Assembly: GCA_938044705.1 (NCBI GenBank)
Contig: CALIOL010000260.1
Location: forward strand, 1 to 43,373
DNA length: 43,373 nucleotides
Direction: 5' to 3'
Source: an uncultured Ilumatobacter sp.
GTDB taxonomy: Bacteria; Actinomycetota; Acidimicrobiia; Acidimicrobiales; Ilumatobacteraceae
Each line of letters opens with the position of its first letter. Positions within the stretch are counted from its first letter, which is position 1. The notes beneath the pieces are model-generated. The model worked only from the letters and a program-made list of their open reading frames with translations, was not told where the DNA came from and ran no database searches. Position numbers and translations under genes: made by a program. Positions 30,816 through 38,591 of this stretch are shown piece after piece.

Positions 30816-32129
30816 CTAGCTGGAAGACGCTCGGCGAGACCAGCGCGTCCTGGGAATCTCCACGTCGACCGGTTCGGGCATCATCTCGTCCTCGTTGCGC
30901 TGCGCCCAACGTCCGTAGGCGCCAGCGCCGGGCGCCGCGCTTGCTCCGTGGAGGAGGATCGAGGCGGTGACCGTGACGGCGATGACGGCGAACAGTTGCT
31001 CCCCTGCACCCTCGATCGATTCGATCTCTTCGAGCAGCAGCAACCCGAACACGATCGATGCCAGGCCTCGTGGGCCGAACCACCCCACGAAGAGGCGCGA
31101 CACCGGGGGCATGGAGGTCCCGATGAGCGAGATCCACACGGGCAACATCCGGCCGACGGTCAAGGTCATCACCGCACAGACCGCCACGGGCAGTGTGATC
31201 GCGCCCCACACCTCGGGGAGCAAGACGTTGCCGAACACGAAGAAGGCACCGATGGCGAGCAGCTGAGCAGCATCTTCGGTGAACGCGTCGAGCCGTTCAG
31301 ACAACGCATGTCCCGACGATTCAGCAACGTCGACATCTCGGTCATTCGCTGCTCCGAACGATCCGAACGTGAGCCCGGCGACGAACGCAGCGATGAACGA
31401 GTTCCCCGACAGCGCCTGGGCCCCGAACAGTGCGATCATCGGCACGGCAAAGGTCGCGAGTTGTTCGAACCGAGCATCGGCCCACCCTCTGCTGTTCGCA
31501 GCTCGCAACACGGTGATCGAGAGCCCACCAACGACGACGCCGAGGCCGACTCCCCACCCGATCTGTTGCGCCACGAACCCGATCCACTGCGCCGAGCTCC
31601 GGCTCTCGTCGATCACCAATGCGGTCAGGATCGCCACCACGGGTACGACCATCCCGTCGTTGACACCCGACTCGACATTGAGCGCAAGCCGCTCTCGTGC
31701 GGGAACGCCATCGTCTTCCACGACTGCGGAACCGAGTGCCGCATCGGTCGGTGCGAGCACCGCTGCGAGGAGTGCGACTTGGGCGAGCGGTAGGTCGGGG
31801 AACAGCAGCGAGTTGACGAACGCGCCAAGGATGATCGTCAGCGGCAACCCGATTCCGAGCAAGCGGACCGGGATCGCGAGGTGCCGGCGCAGACGGCGCA
31901 GGTCGATCCGGACGGCGTCGGAAAAGAGAATGACCGCCAGCGTGATCTCGGACAGCAGGGCGATCGCTTCGGCATCGGCATCGATGTCGATCACATCTGT
32001 CGTGGCCGCAACCAGTCCGAGGGCGGTGAAGACCATCGGCATCGTGAGCGGCCACCGTTCGATCCGCATCGACACCGCAGCGAACGCGATGACGACGGCG
32101 CCGACGACTGCGATCTCTGCTGGCTCCAC
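30816..32129 (-). CDS. CPA1-type Na+/H+ antiporter (NhaP-like)
   Basis: The 437-residue protein is almost entirely hydrophobic helices, 11 to 13 by eye, starting with AEIAVVGAVVIAFAAVSMRI. It carries the proton/cation antiporter core: LAAVLAPTDAALGSAVV near residues 123-139 and NVESGVNDGMVVPVVAIL near 151-168, where the ESGxND motif holds the ion-binding Asp. No TrkA or cyclic-nucleotide domain follows, so it is the short form. It should exchange Na+ or K+ for protons across the membrane. The start is GTG 32129, 12 bp after the nth stop, implying co-transcription with nth. Ion specificity cannot be read. Confidence 0.85.
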   Translation of the reverse strand: MEPAEIAVVGAVVIAFAAVSMRIERWPLTMPMVFTALGLVAATTDVIDIDADAEAIALLSEITLAVILFSDAVRIDLRRLRRHLAIPVRLLGIGLPLTIILGAFVNSLLFPDLPLAQVALLAAVLAPTDAALGSAVVEDDGVPARERLALNVESGVNDGMVVPVVAILTALVIDESRSSAQWIGFVAQQIGWGVGLGVVVGGLSITVLRAANSRGWADARFEQLATFAVPMIALFGAQALSGNSFIAAFVAGLTFGSFGAANDRDVDVAESSGHALSERLDAFTEDAAQLLAIGAFFVFGNVLLPEVWGAITLPVAVCAVMTLTVGRMLPVWISLIGTSMPPVSRLFVGWFGPRGLASIVFGLLLLEEIESIEGAGEQLFAVIAVTVTASILLHGASAAPGAGAYGRWAQRNEDEMMPEPVDVEIPRTRWSRRASSS

Positions 32130-32141
32130 GACGTCGCCTGT

Positions 32142-32789
32142 TCAGCGACCGGACTCGAGCTTGATCCGCTTCTTCGTGGCGGCCCACCCACAGATCGGAC
32201 ACGTCGCCAGATCGTGGCGTTTCGCTGGGCAGTGCTCGCGCCCGAAGTAGATGATCTGGAGGTGCCGGTCACTCCACGTCGACTCGGGAAAGACCGCCTT
32301 GAGGTCGCGCTCGGTCTTCTCGACGGTCGACCCGTCGGACAGACCCCATCGGGCTGCGAGCCGATGGATGTGCGTGTCGACGGCAAAGGCTGGCACCCCG
32401 AACACGCCGCCCATCACGACCGACGCCGTCTTGTGGCCGACTCCGGCGAGCGACTCGAGGAAGTCCCAATCGCCGATGATCTCGCCGCCGGCGTCGATGA
32501 TCTGGTTGGCCATCAGCCACAGGTTCTTCGCCTTCGTCGGCGCCAGGCCGACAGTACGGATGTGCTCGAGGATCTGGTCGGGGTCGAGCGCCGCCATCTT
32601 CTCCGGGGTTGGGGCGACGGCGAACAACCCCGGCGTCACCTCGTTGACCTTCTTGTCGGTCGTCTGTGCTGAGAGCGCAACGGCCACGATCAACTGGTAG
32701 GGACTTTCGTGGTCCAGCGGCACCGGCGGATTCGGATACAGCTCGTCCAGAATCTCACCGATCCGGTCTGCCTTTTCCTGACGACGCAT
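32142..32789 (-). CDS. nth: Endonuclease III, three-cysteine variant
   Basis: The 215-residue base-excision enzyme has the helix-hairpin-helix LAGVGHKTASVV with catalytic Lys120 and the catalytic Asp138 in AVDTHIHRLAARWG. Early YQLIVAVALSAQTTDKKVNE also matches. It should remove oxidised pyrimidines and cut the abasic site. The Fe-S loop is atypical: Cys187 is followed by nine residues before Cys197 and Cys200 (CPAKRHDLATCPIC), and no fourth Cys follows in the last 15 residues, so a standard C-x6-C-x2-C-x5-C 4Fe-4S site is missing. TAGGTT lies 6 nt before the ATG. Downstream is the antiporter gene. Confidence 0.92.
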   Translation of the reverse strand: MRRQEKADRIGEILDELYPNPPVPLDHESPYQLIVAVALSAQTTDKKVNEVTPGLFAVAPTPEKMAALDPDQILEHIRTVGLAPTKAKNLWLMANQIIDAGGEIIGDWDFLESLAGVGHKTASVVMGGVFGVPAFAVDTHIHRLAARWGLSDGSTVEKTERDLKAVFPESTWSDRHLQIIYFGREHCPAKRHDLATCPICGWAATKKRIKLESGR

Positions 32790-32795
32790 CCGGCG

Positions 32796-32801
32796 AACCT
32801 A
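32796..32801 (-). promoter_or_regulatory. Putative leaderless -10 (TAGGTT) of nth-antiporter
   Basis: Minus-strand TAGGTT is 6 nt before the nth ATG; it is the same hexamer as at yceD. Confidence 0.5.
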
Positions 32802-32877
32802 CCCGGTGTCACCGCTCCTGACCGGCGTGAACCGGACGGCGACACGCCCAGTTCACGTCAGAATCACGCCTCTGCCG

Positions 32878-32883
32878 CACGAT
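32878..32883 (+). promoter_or_regulatory. Possible -10 (CACGAT) of the secreted-protein gene
   Basis: CACGAT lies 7 nt before ATG 32891. Weak, but it shares the spacing of the other elements. Confidence 0.25.
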
Positions 32884-32890
32884 CGAGACC

Positions 32891-33880
32891 ATGATGAGAT
32901 CACGAGCATTCCTTGCCAGCCTCGCCGTCGTTGCCACCGCCACCGTCACCGGTGTTGCGATCCAGCACTCGGCATCGGCCACCGTGTCGTCGGGAGACCG
33001 GCCGATTCTGGTGCAGATCACTCCGTGCCGACTCGCCGACTCCCGTCCGGCGGCACCTGTCGGACCTCAGGTCGGCCAGATCGGGGCGGGACAGACGGTC
33101 ACGTACGACACGCAGGCAGCGACCGAGGACTGCGCCGGGTTGATTCCGGCGGACGCTGTCGGGCTTTCACTGAACGCAACCGCGCTCGGAGCGACGCAAC
33201 AGTCGTTCTTGACCTTCTGGCCCAGTGGCGCTCGACCTGACGCTTCGTCGCTGAACCCTGCACCCGGGGAGCCGCCGACACCGAACGCCGTGACAACACC
33301 GATCGACGACGGCAAGTTCAACGTCTTCAACAACGCCGGCCAGACGCACCTGCTGATCGACATCAACGGCTTCTACATCAATCACGACCACGATGACCTG
33401 TACAGCGGTGTCGCCCCGGGTCCGTCGACCGCTGGCACGTTCAGCGTCGGCACCGCTGCGTTCGACTCGTGGGAATCCAACTTTGGCTGGTTCAAGAGCT
33501 TGGACAACGGCGTCGACAGCGGCGGCGCCTGGATCACATCGAACCCTCACGGCGCTGCGATCCCAGGTCTCGCCGCACCGGTCCAGCTGCCTGACGGCGC
33601 AACCATCACGTCCGTGATCGGCTACTTCACCGATACGTCGGCAGCCTCGTCGCTGTCGATGCAGCTGCGATGCGAAGAGCTCGACGGCGGCGTGAAAATC
33701 GTGGCAAACGGCGGCTCGACGGCCGCACCGGCGAGCGGTCAGGACGACATGGCGATCACGACGATCAACGCCACGGTCGACAACTCGACGTGTAGCTACT
33801 TCTTCTACGCCTCGTCCGGGTCGTGGGCCAGCGAAACCGACGACCTCAAGATCCGGGGCGTCTCGATCACGACGACGTGA
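32891..33880 (+). CDS. Secreted 'PCRLADSR'-domain protein
   Basis: The 329-residue protein has a signal peptide (MMRSRAFLASLAVVATATVT ... SASA, cleavage near residue 30) and then SSGDRPILVQITPCRLADSR, a domain I associate with secreted proteins of Acidimicrobiia. The domain continues with DAVGLSLNATALGATQQSFL and ends at LLIDINGFYI near residue 160. A His/Asp-rich hinge (INHDHDDLYSG) leads to a beta-rich C-terminal domain (about 180-329) with two Cys (LRCEEL and NSTCSYFFY) that could form a disulfide. It is probably surface-associated; function unknown. The 3' end overlaps the convergent peptidase gene by 14 bp. A truncated relative lies at 35995. Confidence 0.75.
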   Translation: MMRSRAFLASLAVVATATVTGVAIQHSASATVSSGDRPILVQITPCRLADSRPAAPVGPQVGQIGAGQTVTYDTQAATEDCAGLIPADAVGLSLNATALGATQQSFLTFWPSGARPDASSLNPAPGEPPTPNAVTTPIDDGKFNVFNNAGQTHLLIDINGFYINHDHDDLYSGVAPGPSTAGTFSVGTAAFDSWESNFGWFKSLDNGVDSGGAWITSNPHGAAIPGLAAPVQLPDGATITSVIGYFTDTSAASSLSMQLRCEELDGGVKIVANGGSTAAPASGQDDMAITTINATVDNSTCSYFFYASSGSWASETDDLKIRGVSITTT

Positions 33881-35927
33881 GACCGAGGCGGTCGCGGAGG
33901 AACGTGAAGATCAGCGCTTGCATCGTCGCCTGCTGGCCGGCGTCAGCTGCACCTCCGTGGCCACCCTCGATGTTCTCCCAGTAGCTGACGTCCTTGCCGG
34001 CGGCTTCGAGGCGAGCCGCCAATTTTCGGGCGTGGCCGGGGTGCACGCGGTCGTCGCGGGTTGATGTGGTGAGCAGGATCGGCGGGTACGTGGCCTCAGG
34101 ATCGACCAGGTGGTACGGCGAGTACCCCTGGAGGTACGCCCAGTCGGCTGGGTGGTCGGGGTCGCCGTACTCCGCCATCCACGATGCCCCGGCAAGCAGG
34201 AGGTGATAGCGCTGCATGTCGAGCAGCGGGACCTGGCAGACGACCGCTCCGAACAACTCAGGGGTCCGCACGTACATGTTGCCGACGAGCAAGCCGCCGT
34301 TGCTCCCGCCAGAGATGCCGAGACGCTCGGGCGACGTGACGCCGCGATCGATCAGATCCCGGGCGACTGCTTCGAAGTCCTCGTAGACGCGAGGCCGCTT
34401 TTCGCGCAGTCCAGCGCGGTGCCACGCCGGGCCGTATTCGCCGCCACCGCGGATGTTCGCGAGCACGTACACGCCGCCGTCGGCCATCCAGGACTGGCCG
34501 ACGACCGCCGAATACGCAGCGAGGCGTGGCACCTCGAACCCGCCGTAGCCGGACAACAGCGTGGGCCGAGATCCGTCTGTCGCTGCGATTGCCTCGGCGG
34601 CTCCGACGACGAAGTAGGGGATGCGCGTGCCGTCAGCGCTCGTGGCGAAGTGTTGTTCGATCGCCATGCCGTCACCGTCGAACCTCGCCGGTGCTTGCCG
34701 TAGCAGCTCGGGCGGCGTGCCATCAGCCAGCGACATCGTGAACAGCGTGTCGGGAGTGAGAAAGTCGCTGCCGCTGAGCCAGACGTCGTCCGACTCGACC
34801 GAGTCGACCGGGCTGACCGCCACGGTCCACACGTCGGGCGCCCCGGACAGTGGTGCCACCGTCCAGGCGTCCGCGGTGGCCGACGGCGGCGTGGCGACCT
34901 TCAGCGAGTTGCGGACGTCATCCATCACGTTGAGGACGACCAGGTTCCGGGTGCATGTGTACCCCGCCAGTGCCGACGTACTCGTCGGCGTGAACAGCGC
35001 AACCAACTCGGACGTTCCGGCGAGGAACCCGTCGAGATCGGCCACCAGGAGCGAACCCGACTCGAAGACCTCGGCCCCCTGCGCCATGTCCGATCGGGGC
35101 GATACGAAGATCCAGCGCTCGTGGACGCCGACCTCGGCATCGTCGGGCACGTCGACCTCTACCGGGGTTCCATCTCGCATGATCGAGGTCCGAGTCGTGA
35201 AGAACTCGACAGCACGCTCGAACACGTGGTGTTCGTGACCGGGGATCTTCGACACGGACACGCCGACGGCGACATCGGATTCGTCGCCCTCGAACACGAT
35301 CTCTGCATCCTCGATCGGAGTGCCGCGCGTCCACCGTCGGACCGTACGCGGGTAGCCCGACCGCGTGAGGCTGCCATCCCCGAAGTCGCTCGTGACGTAC
35401 ACCGCGTCGTCGTCGATCCATGTCAGCGATCCCTTGGCGACGGGCCGCACGAAGCCACCTTCAGATTCGGGCACGAATCGCTTGTCGACGAGGTCGAACT
35501 CACGCGTCACCGACGCATCGGAGCCGCCTGGGGACAGTTCGATCAGTGCACGCCGTCGGTCGGGGCGTCGAGTAGCTGAGCCGTGGAAGACCCAGGATTC
35601 GTCTTCGGCTTCACACAACGCGTCGATGTCGAGGATCGTTTCCCAGGCCGGGTCGCCGGCGCGGTAGTCCGCCCAGGTCGTTCGACGCAGCAGCCCGCGC
35701 CGGTGTTCCGCGTCGGTCCAGAAGTTGTGCACGACGTCGCCGTGGCGCGATGGGTAGGCGATGCGGTCATCGGCTTCCAGCACGTCGAGCGTCGAGGCCC
35801 TCACCCGTTCGAACGTCGGGTCGACGAAGAGTGTCGACTCCGCGACCTCGTTGCGCTCGCGGACCCAGGCGAGTGCGTCGTCGCCTTCGATGTCTTCGAG
35901 CCAGAGAAATCGGTCGGTGTCGCTCAC
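33867..35927 (-). CDS. Prolyl oligopeptidase family serine peptidase (S9A)
   Basis: From GTG 35927 the product has 686 residues. The N-terminal part starts VSDTDRFLWLEDIEGDDALAW, characteristic of S9A peptidases, and leads into a beta-propeller (about 70-400). The alpha/beta-hydrolase domain carries LGISGGSNGGLLVGNMY with nucleophile Ser542, the acid in STRDDRVHPGHA (Asp625/626) and His657 in ENIEGGHGGAAD. No signal peptide precedes it, so it is probably cytoplasmic and cleaves short proline-containing peptides. The frame extends to 36221, but that part is antisense to the secreted-protein remnant. TACGTT 7 nt before the GTG supports the start. Confidence 0.92.
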   Translation of the reverse strand: MSDTDRFLWLEDIEGDDALAWVRERNEVAESTLFVDPTFERVRASTLDVLEADDRIAYPSRHGDVVHNFWTDAEHRRGLLRRTTWADYRAGDPAWETILDIDALCEAEDESWVFHGSATRRPDRRRALIELSPGGSDASVTREFDLVDKRFVPESEGGFVRPVAKGSLTWIDDDAVYVTSDFGDGSLTRSGYPRTVRRWTRGTPIEDAEIVFEGDESDVAVGVSVSKIPGHEHHVFERAVEFFTTRTSIMRDGTPVEVDVPDDAEVGVHERWIFVSPRSDMAQGAEVFESGSLLVADLDGFLAGTSELVALFTPTSTSALAGYTCTRNLVVLNVMDDVRNSLKVATPPSATADAWTVAPLSGAPDVWTVAVSPVDSVESDDVWLSGSDFLTPDTLFTMSLADGTPPELLRQAPARFDGDGMAIEQHFATSADGTRIPYFVVGAAEAIAATDGSRPTLLSGYGGFEVPRLAAYSAVVGQSWMADGGVYVLANIRGGGEYGPAWHRAGLREKRPRVYEDFEAVARDLIDRGVTSPERLGISGGSNGGLLVGNMYVRTPELFGAVVCQVPLLDMQRYHLLLAGASWMAEYGDPDHPADWAYLQGYSPYHLVDPEATYPPILLTTSTRDDRVHPGHARKLAARLEAAGKDVSYWENIEGGHGGAADAGQQATMQALIFTFLRDRLGLTSS

Positions 35928-35934
35928 CGTCCCG

Positions 35935-35940
35935 AACGTA
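35935..35940 (-). promoter_or_regulatory. Putative leaderless -10 (TACGTT) of the prolyl oligopeptidase gene
   Basis: Minus-strand TACGTT lies 7 nt before GTG 35927, with no ribosome binding site between. Confidence 0.45.
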
Positions 35941-35994
35941 CTCACAAAATTCGACGCATGGCCTGCACGCGACACGCGACGGTTTTTGACATGA

Positions 35995-36201
35995 ATGCGA
36001 AATCGCTCGTTCGTCGGACTCGCCCTGCTCACCTCCGGCACAGTCATCGGCATCTCGGCACAACAGTTCGCGTCCGCAGACGTCTCCTCCGGCGACCGAC
36101 CCGTCCTGGTCCCCATCGAACCCTGCCGAATCGTCGACACCGCCCCGGAGCCGCGACCGTCGGCCCACGCTCCTCCCCACTCGGCACGATCGCGGGCGTG
36201 A
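35995..36201 (+). pseudogene. Frameshifted 5' remnant of a secreted 'PCRxxDxR' protein gene
   Basis: The frame opens with a signal peptide (MRNRSFVGLALLTSGTVIGI, then SAQQFASA) and SSGDRPVLVPIEPCRIVDT, closely parallel to the start of the protein at 32891. After VDT the frame turns to unrelated Pro/Arg-rich residues and stops. Reading from 36141 in the +2 frame gives RPGAATVGPRSSPLG, which is what this family has after VDT, so about one base was lost near 36140. Similarity ends near 36185, so the gene is also truncated. The next 232 bp up to recG (36202-36433) show no gene, repeat or hairpin that I could support. Confidence 0.7.
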
Positions 36202-36433
36202 GCCCAAACTTCACTGACCACTCACCGTTCGACGAAACAACGGCTGCAGAGCTCGCCACCGCTGACGCCCCGCTGACGCGGACTCGCATGGTCAACGAGG
36301 GCAGTGTGCAGGTCGTCGAAGACACGCCGTATTCAGTCCTTTCTGCGCCAGCACCGCAGTGTTCTTCGTCGGAGTCGCAATCGAGTTCGCGTGAGTCCGA
36401 GGGGTTTGATGCCGATCCGAGCGCCGATGAGAC

Positions 36434-38572
36434 TCAGCCCTTGGTCAGAAACTCCTCGTCGCGGTCGCTGAAGATCAGGTCGAGTTCGTCCGCGATCAAC
36501 GGATGCTCGGCCAGTTCGGGGTCGCTGTCGACGATCGCGAACGCGGACGCACGCGCTTGTTCCACGAGCTTGCGGTCACGGCGCAATGACGCCAGCTTGA
36601 GGTCGCTTCGCCCCTTCTGAGCTGTCGACATCAGGGTGCCTTCGCCGCGCAGGTCGAGGTCCACCTCGGCGAGTTCGAAGCCATCGGTCGTGGCAACCAG
36701 CGCTTCGATGCGTGGGTTCCCCGCCTCCGGGTCTTCCTCGTTCGGCTGCGTCACCAACCAGCAGGTGGACGCATGCTCGCCACGACCGACGCGCCCTCGG
36801 AGCTGATGGAGCTGTGCGATACCGAAGCGGTCCGCGTCGAGGATCGCCATCACGGTCGCGTTCGGAACGTCGACGCCGACCTCGATGACCGTGGTGGCGA
36901 CCAGCACGTCGGCTTCACCCGAGCGGAAGCGCTCCATCGCGGCTTCCTTCTCGTCCGGCGGGAGTTGGCCGTGCAGGAGTTCCAGGCGCAATCCTTCGAG
37001 CTCACCGAAGGCGAGTCGCTCGATGGTTTCTTCTGCTGAGGCCACCTCGAGCTTGTCGCTCTCCCCGACCAACGGGCACACCACATACGCCTGGCGACCA
37101 GCCTCCACTTCGGTACGGATGTCGGCCCACACGCCCTGCTCCATCAGCGGACCGTTCGCCCACATCGTGACGATCGGCGTCCGCCCCGGCGGTAGCTCGT
37201 CGAGCACGCTCACGTCGAGGTCGCCGTAGACCGTCATCGCTGCGGTGCGCGGAATGGGAGTTGCCGTCATCACGAGCGTGTCCGGAGTGCGCCCATCGAT
37301 CGTCTTGTCGCGGAGTGCAGCTCGTTGCTCGACGCCGAATCGATGCTGTTCATCGACGACGACCACGCCGAGCGACGAGAAGTCGACCTTGTCCTGAATC
37401 AAGGCGTGCGTGCCGATCGCGATGTCGACCGAGCCGTCGGCAATTCCGGCAAGCACATCCTTGCGTTGCGCGCCGGTGACCTTGTTGGTCAGCAGTTCGA
37501 CGCGCAGCGGTCGGTCGCCGAAGAGGTTCTCGGGGTCGGGAACGGTGACGCCGTCGAGCATCGCTCGCACGCTCGTCGCGTGCTGCTCTGCGAGCACCTC
37601 CGTTGGCGCCATCAGCGCCGCCTGGTGTTTGCCTTCGACACCCGCAAGCATCGAGGCGATCGCAACGACTGTCTTGCCCGCACCGACGTCACCTTGGAGC
37701 AGGCGGTGCATCGGATGCGGTGCGGCCAAGTCCGCTTCGATCTCACCGATCGCCCGCGACTGCGCCCCGGTGAGGTCGTAGGGCAACGCCTCGTAGAAGC
37801 GGTCGACGAGCTTGCCGGTCATGGTGTGAGCAATGCCCAGCTCGTCGCGCTCCATCGCTCGCTTACGCAATACCAGGACGAGTTGCACTCGCAGAAGCTC
37901 GTCGAAGGCCAGGCGTCGCCTCGCAAGTTCCTTCTGCTGCATGTCGTCCGGCAGGTGGATACCCGCCAGCGCCGTGGGGCGATCGATCATCTTGTTGGAT
38001 CGCAGAACGTCAGCCGGAATGGGGTCGGCGATCCCTCGCTCGGCACACCGACGCAGGGTCTCTTCGACCCATCCCGCCATCTCCCAGGTGTTGATCTGCG
38101 CCTTCTCGCTCTGCGGATAGATCGGTACGATGCGGCCGGTGCGGTCACCGATCAGGTCGACGACAGGGTTCGACATCTGCAGACCACCGCGATAGGTATC
38201 CGCCTTGCCGAACAGCGCGATCTGCAAGCCCTCTTTGAGTTGGCGTTCGCGCCACGGCTGGTTGAAGAACACGACGTCCATACGACCCGAGCCATCGCCG
38301 ACGTTCACGTTCACCATCGTGCGGCGGTTTCGGGTGGTGCGCTTGGTGACCGATCGAACAGCGACGAGCACGAGGGCTTCCTCACCCGGCACGAGGTCGG
38401 CGATCCGCGCCTCGTTGCTCCGATCGACCCACCGGCGTGGGTACGTGGTCACGAGGTCGAACAGGTTGGTCACCCCAACCTTCGCGAGCGACGCCTCCTT
38501 CTTCGGGCCGACGCCCTTGAGACGGGAGACCGGGATATCAGCCAACCCCCGCAATGTGATCTGCTCAGCCAC
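36434..38572 (-). CDS. recG: ATP-dependent DNA helicase RecG
   Basis: The 712-residue SF2 helicase has an N-terminal wedge/OB domain (VSRLKGVGPKKEASLAKVGV near residues 15-34, GSGRMDVVFFNQPWRERQLK near 94-113), Walker A LLQGDVGAGKTVVA near 287-300, motif Ia LMAPTEVLAEQHA, Walker B VVVDEQHRFGVEQR, motif III VMTATPIPRTAAMTVYGDLD, motif V VLVATTVIEVGVDVPNATVM and motif VI QLHQLRGRVGRGEHASTCWL. RecG reverses stalled forks and remodels branched DNA. The start is GTG 38572, 19 bp after the fakA stop; fakA-recG is a conserved actinobacterial pair. The length is normal. Confidence 0.96.
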   Translation of the reverse strand: MAEQITLRGLADIPVSRLKGVGPKKEASLAKVGVTNLFDLVTTYPRRWVDRSNEARIADLVPGEEALVLVAVRSVTKRTTRNRRTMVNVNVGDGSGRMDVVFFNQPWRERQLKEGLQIALFGKADTYRGGLQMSNPVVDLIGDRTGRIVPIYPQSEKAQINTWEMAGWVEETLRRCAERGIADPIPADVLRSNKMIDRPTALAGIHLPDDMQQKELARRRLAFDELLRVQLVLVLRKRAMERDELGIAHTMTGKLVDRFYEALPYDLTGAQSRAIGEIEADLAAPHPMHRLLQGDVGAGKTVVAIASMLAGVEGKHQAALMAPTEVLAEQHATSVRAMLDGVTVPDPENLFGDRPLRVELLTNKVTGAQRKDVLAGIADGSVDIAIGTHALIQDKVDFSSLGVVVVDEQHRFGVEQRAALRDKTIDGRTPDTLVMTATPIPRTAAMTVYGDLDVSVLDELPPGRTPIVTMWANGPLMEQGVWADIRTEVEAGRQAYVVCPLVGESDKLEVASAEETIERLAFGELEGLRLELLHGQLPPDEKEAAMERFRSGEADVLVATTVIEVGVDVPNATVMAILDADRFGIAQLHQLRGRVGRGEHASTCWLVTQPNEEDPEAGNPRIEALVATTDGFELAEVDLDLRGEGTLMSTAQKGRSDLKLASLRRDRKLVEQARASAFAIVDSDPELAEHPLIADELDLIFSDRDEEFLTKG

Positions 38573-38591
38573 GACTCGCCCGAGTCACTTG

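Noticed and set aside
35928-36221. Longer prolyl oligopeptidase beginning at 36221
   Set aside because: The extra part is antisense to the secreted-protein remnant and shows no signal peptide or family similarity; S9A proteins begin near DRFLWLED.
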